A stretch of 20,063 bases of DNA. Source: Acanthaster planci. Its lineage: Eukaryota > Echinodermata > Asteroidea > Valvatida > Acanthasteridae. The notes beneath the pieces are model-generated. The model was not told the origin of the DNA, ran no database searches, and was given only the letters and a program-made list of their open reading frames with translations. The translations under genes were made by a program, and so were the position numbers. The stretch is from positions 1-20,063 of the forward strand of contig NW_019091497.1 of the NCBI RefSeq assembly GCF_001949145.1, given 5' to 3'. This document shows positions 7,866 through 18,277 of the stretch, piece after piece. Positions within the stretch are counted from its first letter, which is position 1, and each line of letters begins with the position of its first letter.

Positions 7866-8260
7866 TTTTCTTTTTAATAATGGGCAAGTCGAGACTTGTT
7901 TGTGAGCGAGTGCCAGTCACGAGTTGTTTACAGCCGGGGTCAAAAGTTCAAGGTCAGTGAAGTGGAAATCCCCGGCGCTAGTCACGAGTTGTTTATAGCG
8001 AGCGGAGCGTGCGGCGCCGGGGTCAAAAGGTGAGTGGGAATTCCCGGTGAGTGCGATGGGTGAAAGGGGGTGAAAAGGGCGTGTGGTCCAGAACTGTCCC
8101 TCTCCTACTACTGGCCTAAATAGAACCTTTAGCGAGGAGACAATGAGAAGGTACTGTTTTAGCCGTGGGAGAACACCCCTAAAGAATATTCTAAAACCCA
8201 CGAAATCAAGTAGGGACTGAAAACTCAATCCACAATGGTATTGTTGCAAATGTATTTAAT
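7866..8260. repeat. Imperfect GC-rich duplication with hormone-receptor-like half-sites
   Basis: AGTCACGAGTTGTTTACAGC at 7915-7934 recurs with one change at 7980-7999. CCGGGGTCAAAAG at 7934-7946 recurs at 8017-8029, 18 bp further apart. Between them CCCCGGCGC (7970-7978) and GCGCCGGGG (8014-8022) form a 9-bp inverted repeat. The stretch is noncoding and could be a viral repeat, the end of a mobile element or a regulatory region. Confidence 0.6.
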
Positions 8261-9314
8261 TATATACATACATTCTTTAGACGTTTGCTTCACTGAAGTT
8301 ATTTTTTGTTATTTGTTCATGTAGGCCTAAAGAAATCAATTTAATTCAGATGCTAAAAACTATCAAATCGTTTCGCTGCCGTTGAAATTTCTTAAACCAA
8401 ACATTCAAGTACGTTGGTGACTGTAGTATTTTTTTATCTCTTCGACGTTATTAGAACACAATGAGGTATTCACATGTCGTCTCCCTGGTCACTTCAATTG
8501 CATGCCTTGTGACAAGGAAGCCGTGGGAAACTTCAGCTACGAAACTGCAACAATATATGGGCCAAAACTGCGAAAGACTTTAATTTCAAAAATGCCTTCA
8601 GAGGAGGTGGTTGATAAATGGCGTAAAAAGCAATTCGCTCACATTTGATATCGCTCTGCCACAAAGACAACAACCTTAGCGACGAGACAACGGTTAGGCT
8701 TAATCAAAAGTCACTGCAAGCTCAAGATCAAAAGTTCGCATGAAGATGTTACTGTCTTCTCAGTTAAACCAGTCCCATGATGAGGCTACTTATGTTATGT
8801 TCCACTGAATCTGAAAAGATATTTTTTCCTTGCAACCGGGCTCCTGGACTCTGCCTGAGCGTATTTTGTCTGTGTTGTTATGGAGTGTATACAATTTCGA
8901 CGAGTTTGAATTGTACTCACTGTATTTGTATTTAGGTATTTTAATGAGCTTGATATACCTGAATTGTATATTATGTAGCTCTGTATTTCATGTAATTTTA
9001 TAAGCGAGAAAAATAATTTCCCTTCGGGGATGAATAGAGATTCTAATCTTATCCCTAAGTCTTCACAGTGATTCTGCATCCTTAAACCAGTCAAATAATG
9101 TTACTGTTCATGCCTCACCGAACGATGTAACAAAGAAAAACTTCTTAATCTTGGCCAAAGTGCATGTACACGTAACACATCCACCATCCTGTCTCCCCTT
9201 AAACTCTTAGGGCGTAGTTGTGTTAGTTTGTATGGTAAATTTCCATCCTTCAACAATCCAGCTATCACGACACTGTTGTGTAAATTTTCCTGCACTGTCC
9301 GCAAAGAAACATAG
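8261..9314. other. Gene-free stretch
   Basis: No domain or RNA was recognised. Several frames of 60-100 codons occur on both strands without motifs or codon bias. The LTR of element 2 is inserted at its right end, directly after the bases CATAG, which would be the left copy of a 5-bp target duplication. Confidence 0.6.
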
Positions 9315-9717
9315 TGTAACGGACAATTGTATACCCCTTTTCATGTTTTATTGCCATGTTAATCTTTCGTACGCCGCCGGCGGCGCTGGGGGCCGCCGGC
9401 GGAGTGCCCTGACCTGTTTCTCTTGTGCTGGGTGCGCACCGGAAATTGGGTTCTATTTTCGGGGCGTCGTGGTTTGGCGGGCGCGGGAGGGAAATTGGAA
9501 AAGTGCCAGGGCGGCCTTGAAATTGTTATACATTGTGTTACGCTGTTTCTGTTTTTAAAATTTTTTTAGCAGTTGTTGTTGTTCTGACGGCCGTTTTAGA
9601 GGGTCGTGCACCGAGTTGGTTGATGAAGACAAATAAATTCATTGTTGGAAGTCCTGTATTCCCTCTCCTTTCCGTTACTGGGTTTTGAGGGGCAAGATCA
9701 CCGAGGTGTACGCTACA
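9315..9717 (+). repeat. 5' LTR of element 2
   Basis: It starts TGTAAC and ends GCTACA, giving TGTA...TACA terminal inverted repeats, and is followed at once by a TTTGGTGGCAGCGGCGG primer-binding site. It contains a possible TATA at about 9526, AATAAA at 9632-9637, and two GC palindromes at 9372-9402. The fit of ends, signals and internal start makes this a secure LTR call, although no partner LTR lies in the window. Confidence 0.8.
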
Positions 9718-9735
9718 TTTGGTGGCAGCGGCGGT
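9718..9735 (+). other. Primer-binding site of element 2
   Basis: TTTGGTGGCAGCGGCGGT follows the LTR end directly. This wording is typical of the internal start of animal Ty3/gypsy elements and differs from element 1, so the two belong to different families. The tRNA was not identified. Confidence 0.6.
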
Positions 9736-9767
9736 ATTTTCTAGGATTTCCACTGACGCTGAAGCTG

Positions 9768-10871
9768 ATGGCAAGTCGCATGGCGTCCACACGGAGCATC
9801 GCCGAAGCCATCGACGGAATTTCCAGGGACATTGAACGGCTTGAACGCTCCCTGACAGAGAGCTCCCGACGGGGCACGTATGGTTCCAAATCTGGACATA
9901 AAAAGCAGCGGCTTTTGTCAGAGACACCAAGCCTCTTTACGGAGGACGAGTTGGACCGGCCAAAGAAACCTCGTAGCCTGCGAAGACACCAGAGACAACT
10001 CGCTGAGGACCTTCGTAAACAGTGGCGGGCAGTGTGTAGCGAGTCAGACAGTGAAGGTGAACACCTCTCTGATGCAACTGTTTATCAGCTCCCAGTGTGT
10101 CCTAACGGGATAAGCAGCGGCCGTACGCCTCGTCATGCGGGCAGTCACACGGCAGTGCACACGGCCACCGCTATTAGCGGATCCAGTGCTGCAAAATGCA
10201 GTTGGCCAGCACCCAAGCGAGGCATGCACCGGAGCAGTACCGCGGGTAAAGGCCAGGGAGTACGATGGTGCCTCTTGCATTGAGGATTACCTTGTTCACC
10301 TTTCGAGAGTGAGTGAGATCAATGGCTGGAGTGACAAACAGCGAGCCAACTACCTGCTGGTGGCGCTGAAGGGGCCTGCATTGGAGGTCGTCTGCTCATT
10401 GCCGAAGGAGGTACTTTCGTCCTATGGCGAACTGGTAAAGGCCCTTGAACGTTGTTCTGGAACAGCAAGCCAGCAGATCAGACATCAGGCCGAGTTGACA
10501 TCTCGAAGAAGGCGTCCGGGCGAGACCGTGGCTGAACTTGGGCAGGCCATCAGGAGACTGGTCCGACGTGCCTTTCCTGATAGCGGGACGACCTTCCAGG
10601 AGGACTTTGCTATCGAGATGTTCAAGAATGCTCTGGACGGTCTTGAACTGAAGCGCGCCCTTTTTCAGGGAAAACCGTCGACACTGGATGAGGCAGTAGA
10701 GATCGTGGCCGAGGCTGAAGCCTGGTGCAAAGCTGAGAGAATTGGACGGTTCAGACCCTTGACAGCAGAGCTCAACGAGGAAAAATCCCTGGGCCCCTCG
10801 GGCAATGAGGACGTAGCGGCAATGTTGCAAGAACTGTTACAAACACAGCGTCGTGGACAAGCAAAGAAGGA
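9768..10871 (+). pseudogene. gag: gag of element 2, frameshifted and interrupted
   Basis: It starts at the ATG at 9768, 50 bp after the primer-binding site. The first part (frame 0) is basic and charged: E-A-I-D-G-I-S-R-D-I-E-R-L-E-R-S-L, then R-R-H-Q-R-Q-L-A-E-D-L-R-K-Q-W-R-A. The capsid part is in frame 1: Y-D-G-A-S-C-I-E-D-Y-L-V-H-L, G-W-S-D-K-Q-R-A-N-Y-L-L-V-A-L-K-G-P-A, then R-R-P-G-E-T-V-A-E-L-G-Q-A-I-R-R-L-V-R-R-A-F-P and F-K-N-A-L-D-G-L. These match the gypsy Gag capsid pattern (F-x-G...A-x-x-L-x-x-x-L-x-G-x-A; E-T-x-x-x-x-x-x-I; F-x-x-x-L). A frameshift lies between 10114 and about 10250. The frame runs to TGA at 10876, but the real gag path is cut at GAAGGA (10866-10871), where a SET sequence begins. 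Gag would form the element's particle. Confidence 0.9.
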
Positions 10872-11141
10872 GAACTGAGACAGGAAAGCTACCCTGACGA
10901 AAAGGGATCGTTTCTCTTCTTTTTCAAACATGGAGGCATTTCACTTTGTATTGACGGAACCAACTCAACTGGTGCTTGTCGAATGGTCAGTGGCAGGGGT
11001 CGAGAAGCAAACACAACAATGAAGGCGATAATAGAGCAAGGCAGGCCTCATATTTGTCTTTTTGCTCTAAAAGACATCCAGGCAGGAGAGGAGCTGAGAT
11101 ATGATTATGGTGACAAAGATGTGCCATGGCGAAAAAAGTGA
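10866..11141 (+). pseudogene. C-terminal half of a KMT5A-like SET domain
   Basis: Read in frame 0, the sequence runs from G-E-L-R-Q-E-S-Y-P-D-E-K-G-S through F-F-F-K-H-G-G-I-S-L-C-I-D-G-T and L-F-A-L-K-D-I-Q-A-G-E-E-L to R-Y-D-Y-G-D-K-D-V-P-W-R-K-K and a TGA at 11139. This is the second half of a SET methyltransferase domain of the KMT5A (SETD8) type: the C-I-D-A-T strand, then the G-E-E-L-x-Y-D-Y-G motif with the catalytic tyrosine. KMT5A monomethylates histone H4 lysine 20 in the nucleus; amplified KMT5A-like copies are known in several animals. The expected N-H-S/V-N motif after C-I-D-x-T is replaced (R-M-V-S-G), so SAM binding is probably lost. It precedes, rather than follows, its N-terminal half. 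Confidence 0.85.
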
Positions 11142-11376
11142 CCTGGAATTTGACGAAGAAAGAACCATTTCTCGTTCCGAGAGACTCAGGCAGCAGAAAT
11201 TATGCACACCTCTACTACGGGCATCAGAAGCATGCATCACTGACACCGACTATCAGGGTTTTTCGGTGCAGTTTATAAATAACTACATTGGGCGGGGAAC
11301 ATTTGCAACCAGGAATCTTCTGAAAGGAAAATTCTTACTGGAATATAGAGGGGAGCTGATCACCCATGCTGAAGGA
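11142..11376 (+). pseudogene. N-terminal half of the same KMT5A-like SET domain
   Basis: In frame 1 the peptide A-C-I-T-D-T-D-Y-Q-G-F-S-V-Q-F-I-N then I-G-R-G-T-F-A-T-R and F-L-L-E-Y-R-G-E-L-I-T-H-A-E-G is the start of a SET domain: G-x-G SAM loop, then E-Y-x-G-E-L-I. It stops at GAAGGA (11371-11376), exactly where the first half-copy begins after its own GAAGGA (10866-10871). The two halves would join into one continuous SET domain with no loss at that point, so they are one sequence in permuted order, fused at or near 11141/11142. There is no intron at the break. An open frame runs on through 11377-11719 in non-SET sequence. Confidence 0.8.
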
Positions 11377-11721
11377 GCAGCGGGCGGTGTCCCAGTCAGA
11401 CGGGTGGTCACTGTAGAAGAGGAACTACCGTCGGAGGGGAGGCTGTACTTCGGAGGCAGATGGTTTTCCGCAAGCAGAACTCACACAGCTGGCCTGAGAG
11501 AATGTGAGCCGCCGGAGGAGTTCCGTCGGAGCCCTAGGGTGGACACAGCAACCGAAACGGAGGCCGTATTAATGAGGGAGGAATTCACCACGGTTACACG
11601 TGAGACGCTGGAGGAGCCATCTGGCCTGCGCACGTACAGGGAGACCGAATCAGTCGGCCTCAGAGAGCCACGAGATATTTGGTGGCGAACCTGGGACAGA
11701 GACAGTCTAAACGGCGAATAG
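11377..11721 (+). pseudogene. Probable continuation of element 2 gag with a ruined zinc knuckle
   Basis: If the SET block is skipped (10871 to 11377) the gag frame reads on as K-K-E-Q-R-A-V-S-Q-S-D-G-W-S-L before a TAG. Slightly further on, around 11441-11480, C/L-Y-F-G-G-R-W then F-R-K-Q-N (across a small shift) resembles a decayed C-x2-C-G-x3-H-F-x-x-x-C knuckle, which is expected after capsid. The rest is rich in R, E and T and open to TAG at 11719, but no protease is recognisable. The gag reading is tentative. Confidence 0.35.
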
Positions 11722-14700
11722 GCCAGATAAACAAGTGACTATGCAGTGGGTAGACCTCGCTGACTGTTGTGTTCTTGTTTGATTTGGGAACCAACTTGGG
11801 GCCTAAATCAACGCTAACCAACATTCTTGCGGACACCCAGGTAGGCCTAAGCCTTTTGAAAATGAGTGAATATTAACATTGTTGTTTTGTGATGATTGTT
11901 TGACTCAATTTCTGTGTTTCTTCTAATTGTGTATAAAATTCTCCTTTTAATCAAGACAGTTGTTTTTCTAAATTGAGTGAATCTTAGAATTGTGCCCTAT
12001 TCTGGAGAATAGGCTTTTTTCGTAGGAGTACAATATTCTCCTAGTAATGGTGTTCATCTTTATAAATACACATTGCGCTGTGCAATCCTCGGAGTATTTT
12101 TTTCTTTGCAGTTCTTCTGGAGTTGCCTTCCCTAACTGCAAGCGAGTTTCCTTTAAAATTTGAAGTAAAACTTAGTTTTGGATGGAAACAACGTTGAAAC
12201 TGGAGCAATAATTATGCGTGTGTCATTTGTAAGGTCACTAGGGGAAGCTATGTTCGTTTGTACTCTGCTTGTATTAATGTAATGAATAAACCTGTGTATT
12301 GAGTTTTTCATTAGACTATTTGCTAGAAACGTAAGCCTAGATGTATTGTTTTGCATAAGGTAAGTTCTGCCTTTTGTAAAGTTCCGTGGTTATGGACTAC
12401 GTACATGTAGTTGGCCTTGCCTTAATATAAATATTAGCATATCTGCAAACTTCAATTTAACTTTCCGACTGCTAATTAGTCATTTACTCTATACACTATG
12501 CCTTTGAGATATTTAACGTTAGCAGCTTAGCCTTACACCTTTAGAGACAACGCTTTTGTAAGTTTTCGTATGTACATGATAGAGATGTAATATCCTGAAG
12601 TCCTTTGTACACGCGAACCTTTAATCTGTATATGAACCACATGTACACTGTAACTGCCTTTCTGAATTGTAGTAGTATTAGTCGTGATCTCACAGACTAC
12701 CTTCTGTGTACGTTCTCCGTTTACTTGCATTGCAGATTAAGTCTTTTTTCCCAACCTGCTTGTAATTGCTATATACGCGTCACTGAAGTATTAGGGCTCA
12801 ATTCATTTCCAGTTGTCATGATATGCAAAGCAATTTATTTTTGTTACCGAGTTTTGTATCATTTGAACTTGGCCACCTAAACATTGTATGTATCCTTTGT
12901 TTATTTTAAGTCTATCTTGTGCAGACTCCACGAGGAATATAATGCGAGCCTATCTATGTACAGTACAATAAATGCCATGATGTATTGCCAGTTTGATTGG
13001 TTGCGTTTGCTTTGAGCAGAAATCAGGAGATGAGGACGCGCCTTTCTATTGCCCGAAGTGGAAATCCTCTAGGATGTCCAGGAGAGATCTCGCCAGAAGA
13101 ACACCTCAATCGGCGCAAAATACCGAAGCACATAATGACAAATTCCACCCAATGCTTTCTTTAGACAAACAGGTGTTGAACCACCGACTAAAGGGGCTGA
13201 TTCTACTGATAAGGACGTTAACTCCCCAAAGAATCTTTTCCTACCAAAAGTAAGGTTCCATCAGTGTCTCGGCAACAAAGTGGTCTAAAATAAAACCACT
13301 TTGAAAAAAAAGTAAAAACCAAGATATGTAAGCAATAGAGGGACATTCTGTACCAAAAATTCATTCAAGCAACATAGCGGGTACCTTTTTCTTATCTTAA
13401 TTTGGCAAGAACGACGATCGCTGCGGGCCGTCCGTCGCTGAGCCCAGATGTTAAACCTCACTGGCAGGAGCCCCAGTTATCTCCAACAAGAATACATAAG
13501 TTCAGACACACACGCCTTCGATATTTTATCACCCTACGACCTGAATTATCATCAGAGTTCTCCCGGACGAGGAAAATTGAAAAGTAAAACCTTGGAATAG
13601 ACAATATGTTTAAACGATTTAGTTTACATTTACGTACGTGTACAGCTTCATATAGTGTGGTTAGCCCACTAATGCAACTGAGGCAAAAAACGGCTGTAGG
13701 GAAGGTAACGGCCCTTCCATGAAAGCAGTTGTTAAGTGCAAATTCCAGAACTATTTCCAATACATTTTAACACTCCCAACGACAACGCTGGAAAATGATG
13801 GAGAGATATCCGATTCAAGGTAGTCAGAAAAGGGAAACCTGACCACTCAGGTCTCCATGGCGAAAAGCGTCACATAAGACTCTGTTATTGTCTAAAAACT
13901 AAATAAGAGGGTAAAAAATATGGCCCGGTGTATGTATTTGCCTAAAATGACAGATGAGCACAGTACAGTACGATCCTTGCCCAACATGGCTTTTAGCAAG
14001 ACTATACGGCACCTCTACGGTATATACTGTAGGTATGATTGCCCAAACCTCACTCGCTTTGTTCAAAGTTTCAACTGTTGCAGAAACGGTAAGACATATT
14101 GTGCATGTACAAGATGCACAATGCTTTATATTTGTAATTTACAGTGAGAAAAAGGACCAGCTTAAAGGTTCAAAATGATGCTTCAAGAAAGAAATCTTTT
14201 TAAGAAAATTCACATTTGGGTTTAAATAAACTACCAGTATAACTCCTTTCTCTTGCCCATTGCAATCTTTAGCAGAGCTGAGTTAATGTGAATTAAAATA
14301 AAGGAGCTAAATTCTAGCGTCACAGAAAAGATAGACCAAAAAAAGTCATATTGAAGAAATGAATTGAAAATTCACACGTTTTCAAAGCTCTACCCAAAAG
14401 CATAATGGCCATCTAAGGTAATTATACTCTGAAAATATATGCAGCTGATAATCACTTTTGAAACTTTCCTTGAGCACTTATCTATATCGATCTCCCATAC
14501 TTTAGTGCAACATCTGCACATCTGGCCTGTGTATTTGAAATGACACCGAACAGCTAATTGTAAACTAAATTGGGGACCAACAGGATTTGGCTGGGAAATA
14601 CAACAGTCATTCTCTCTTCTACTGGTAGTTATCGAGTATAAATGAAAGCGCAAATCTGAAATATATTGACTATCAAGACCGTGGCTATCTCATAGCATTG

Positions 14701-16739
14701 CCCAACTACATTGTAATGTAAATCCGGTAGAGAGCCGTGTGGTGTGAAAAACCCGATTCGTTTTAAACTGGTGTATGATAATTTATGTAACCCGTATAAG
14801 ATCAATCACAGAATGACGTCTCATTTTCGTTATAATCTAAGTGAATCCCCTAACTGTGTTGACAAGGATAAGGTGCAAGAGTAATGCCCGTGTCAACTTT
14901 CATGTAGGCCAAGTGAAAGTTCACAAACACTTCTGCTTGCTTTTTAAATGATGAGACTCGTGACTGCAAGTGTCCGAAGTCCAAAGATGCAATTGAGGAA
15001 TTCAGTTGACCTAGGTGGGTACAGACCAACAAAACCGCTCAATCTAAAACTTTCCAGGTTGGTAACAGTCTGTATGGACAAGCGGTCACGCCTTTCACGA
15101 TTGTGCACGGCTGACCTGCGGTGCCCCCCAGCTCTGTAGACTCGAGTCCATAAACAGAAGAAATATTGATGCAAGACAGTCACCTTCAAATCCTTTATGA
15201 CTGCACGATCTTCTCACAGTGTAACAGTAAGGTTAATACATAGTAAACGAAATTAGATGTATCTAGTGGGAAAATACCCGTGGCAACAATCAGCACTGAT
15301 AAATACTTTTGCCGAGATTGTGGACGTAACAGTGTATAAACTGAATGTGACATTGCTTGTCGGTTCACGTAGCTAAATACAAAAGCTGGTTAATATTCAA
15401 GAAATATTAGTAAAGTGATTTACATGTTTAAGCCAATTGAAGGAGCATTGTACGTACATTTTTGGTACTATCAATGTTATACTACAAAATGGGAAATATT
15501 TTGCTTGGTTACTTGTCAACTCCGCCTTGTACACAAAGTGGTGTAAACCCCTTAAGGTAAGGGAAACGAAAGAAAAATGTAGAGGTACGGGTTATATTTC
15601 GAGAATTTTGCCAAGAATGTAATAAAAGCTCAGAGCATCACTGTGAACACGTGAACTGTCATACAAATAATGCTACAACAGACGCATTTTATACAATCCC
15701 AGTCATCGCTTGTGTGAAATTTCTATGGCGAATATTCACGTGACCAACAGTTGGGGTCGACTGCTTGGAAAACCATAATTACTCTGGCAATTGATGTCGT
15801 ACCACCAATGGTGTGTGTAAGATATCAAAACAAAAACCTTACAAATTCAGACATTACTTTCAATGTTGCCAATCATTACGATGTAATTTAACATGCATGC
15901 GTTACTGAAGTACTACAGAAATTGGATAACCTATAGGTGTAAAGTTTTACAGGAACGCTTTTATACCCTACCCTACAGATGGACAATATAATCCAATATG
16001 CGCCAGACAAACAAGGGAGACAAACCAAACGAAACAAGTGTAAATCAATGCCAACATCAAGAGTAAATAAATGGCAAGCATGAAAGCAGAATAACAGATG
16101 AGAGCATCAGATCCCGATTGATGAATTGCATAATTCTTAATCATTGACATAGTGTTCAATTGGACATACTTGTTCACCCCCATCATTTTTTATTGTACTC
16201 ACGAATGTATGCTGCTAAAAAAAAGCTGGGAGTAGGTTTTGCGTTTGTTCTTGAAATATCCCAGATTAAGTGTGCGTCGCCACACCCCTCAGTGGGAGCA
16301 GGACCCATTAGATGTGTTGGATAAATATTATGGCAAGGGATTCAATAAGAAGCTAACTGTATATGATTTATCAGGCTAGAATCTTGTCTACAGATCTTGA
16401 AAGAAGGTGATCTTTGTAGTGGCTTTGTTGGGACCACCGACTTGTACAGTTTGACAGTCACTAGCTTTCATTGTTGCGGACTCGATGCATCTACTACCTT
16501 TGCTGGGGTACATCATCCTTCAGCAAACCAGCTGCTTCTAATGCACGAGGCAAAAACGGTACCTTAATTAAACTAAATAGAAGAGCGTACCTCCACAATT
16601 GCTTTTCGTCGCGCGTTAAACAGCGCGTCAGTTTCGTGCTTGTCAGCAACGAACTGAACTTACATTAGTGTGTGCAATTATTTTGTGCCTGCTTTGCGGA
16701 CGTTGTACAGGTAATTACAGCTTGCAGTAGCACCAGTAG
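11722..16739. other. Long stretch without recognisable genes
   Basis: It is AT-rich, and all frames are below about 105 codons and without motifs. AATAAA at 12967-12972 follows about 1.2 kb of UTR-like sequence but has no gene to serve. A perfect 9-bp inverted repeat at 13276-13303 (CAAAGTGGT / ACCACTTTG, loop of 10 bases) is followed by an A-run. The G+C content rises near 16600, before the candidate promoter. Confidence 0.6.
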
Positions 16740-16882
16740 CCAATCAGCGTATCCTGGCGGTCCGGCTTCTGCCAGCTTCTTGCAGCACCTTGCGCGCCCT
16801 CTGCGTTAGCCTGAGAGTACTCAAACGTTCCTCTGTTGCGTTGCAGTAAGTGTAATTTTGGAAAGGAGCAGAATAAATCTCG
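16740..16882 (+). promoter_or_regulatory. Candidate promoter and 5' UTR
   Basis: CCAATCAG at 16740-16747 is a canonical NF-Y (CCAAT) box. It stands in a local island of raised G+C and CpG (about 16600-16920) inside AT-rich DNA. No TATA box is evident. The first in-frame ATG lies 143 bp downstream. Weak evidence, but the layout is that of a metazoan promoter. Confidence 0.3.
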
Positions 16883-16924
16883 ATGACCAGCAGTCCAAAT
16901 GATACGGACCGCCCGCTTTGGAAA
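16883..16924 (+). CDS. Candidate first coding exon of an unidentified gene (partial)
   Basis: An ATG at 16883 opens 14 codons (M-T-S-S-P-N-D-T-D-R-P-L-W-K) that end exactly at GTGAGT (16925-16930), a strong 5' splice donor in phase 0. An in-frame TAA at 16874-16876 shows that this ATG is the first of its frame. It lies in a small GC island downstream of a CCAAT box. No following exon was found up to 20063, so the gene, if real, continues beyond the window. The product is unknown; a short chance frame beside a donor-like site is the alternative. Confidence 0.25.
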
Positions 16925-17322
16925 GTGAGTAAATTGTTAAGGTTGCATGTCGTGCAGCCCCAAGTTAACATGGAACAATTTAAACAAGGTGATATGACAG
17001 AATCATGCAATGTTAATGAAATATTACCCGGATAATATATATATCTTAGACGATTCATGATACCAAAATTCTATTATTCTATAATACTTGTATTTGTATG
17101 ACTGGTCCAAAATGTAAAATAATAAAATATGATTTTAGGGCATCCATACATAAATTGTTAGCAATGAGCCATTTACCAATTTTGTAAATTCCAAACTAAG
17201 GTTTTGACTTGCTTCATTTACATTAGTGCGCAAGGTCGTATTATCGGCAAGTGAACAGAATGTCATACTGTGGGAGGGGCACAACAGACCACCCTGGGCC
17301 CGGATCTCTGCTGGTGTTATTG

Positions 17323-17380
17323 CTATTTAATTTCAGTAGTAGACAGCCCAACAGCGGAGGCGACGGCAAACATGAGGAAT
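17323..17380. repeat. 58-bp direct repeat, copy 1
   Basis: It is identical to 18122-18179 except for one base. It is GC-richer than its flanks, which differ between the copies from the very next bases. On the minus strand it encodes M-F-A-V-A-S-A-V-G-L-S-T-T-E-I-K and a stop; on the plus strand it begins with a splice-acceptor-like TTTAATTTCAG. Confidence 0.85.
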
Positions 17381-18121
17381 ATAAAGAAAAGAAACACAAC
17401 TTAAGTTAATTGTTCCTTCTAGGTGAATGGCAGGAATTATACATGTATAATCTGAATGTATTGAAATGGCACAGTTTGACCCTAAAATGATGAAATTGGA
17501 AATGTCTGGAAAAACAGTTTATCTACTCATCCTTCCAAATTGATTAATGGCCAAGAAAATTAAATTCACACTGTGGACTTCCTCCTGATGGAAATAACAA
17601 AGAGTTCACCCTATTGTCATTATCCAATCCTAAAATTACATGTACATTGGAATAAAGACTACAAATCAATGTCCCTCAAGTACTGGGAAGATTACTCTTT
17701 AATTACTTTGTAGCTTAGAGATAGAATCTAATATAATTGAAGCCCATTCTTTCCAAACAATTTCAAAATTAAAGCAATAATCATCTCCAATCCTCAAGTA
17801 CATGTACAGTAACTTCCTTCAATCAAATGATCTAAACTACATACCCCACATAATTACTCCACCACAGACCCTACTCAAAGTTTTGGTCTCGGCACCATTA
17901 ACGTCGATATATACACGTATATGCAAACCATATTGTCTGAGCACACTGCTATAAGGCCGCCATTATTTTACCGCTCGAAAGTAACAAAACCATTTGCCCA
18001 ATTTACCCATAAAATAATGTATTTATACCCTTCCCACGATGTCTAACAATTTCTCTACTCCCCTGGAGACCCATTCGATGATTTACAAGAAATTTGCAAG
18101 CCCAAGAAGAGTGAAATTTAC

Positions 18122-18179
18122 CTATTTAATTTCAGTAGTAGACAGGCCAACAGCGGAGGCGACGGCAAACATGAGGAAT
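18122..18179. repeat. 58-bp direct repeat, copy 2
   Basis: It matches copy 1 (799 bp upstream) at 57 of 58 positions. The one difference (C/G) is a silent glycine change in the minus-strand frame. Its right edge lies about 100 bp from the last recognisable reverse-transcriptase codons of the LINE. Confidence 0.85.
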
Positions 18180-18277
18180 GCCCCTGCTACCGCATGATGG
18201 CGCTGTTGCTACACACCAGCATACTCGCAATTATATGTACAACATGCATGACATCCCTCAATACAATCTGAGGTTTA

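Larger units (their letters stand above)
9315..11721 (+). mobile_element. Ty3/gypsy LTR retrotransposon fragment (element 2) with SET insertion
   Basis: A 403-bp LTR, a primer-binding site and a gag gene are in the right order. Gag is interrupted at 10871 by a 505-bp block holding a permuted SET domain, after which gag-like reading can be followed for a short distance. No protease, reverse transcriptase, integrase or 3' LTR was found, so the element is only its 5' end. The right boundary is arbitrary, set at the last open frame. Confidence 0.8.

Noticed and set aside
9101-9312. Plus-strand frame ending at the LTR with a SOCS-box-like look (S-P-L-K-L-L-G-R-S-C-V)
   Set aside because: Key Pro and Leu positions of the SOCS box are missing and no upstream domain is present.
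11670-11700. TTTGGTGGCGAACCTGGGAC as a third primer-binding site
   Set aside because: The wording is close to that of element 2, but there is no LTR end (CA) just before it and no gag after it.
12993-13253. 86-codon plus frame with basic content
   Set aside because: No domain, no supported splice sites, and composition like the flanks.
13276-13303. Histone-type stem-loop or terminator
   Set aside because: The 9-bp arms and 10-base loop do not match the histone mRNA stem-loop, and no gene lies next to it.
16744-17058. 104-codon minus frame over the candidate promoter
   Set aside because: It runs opposite to the CCAAT box, exon and splice donor, and has no recognisable motif.
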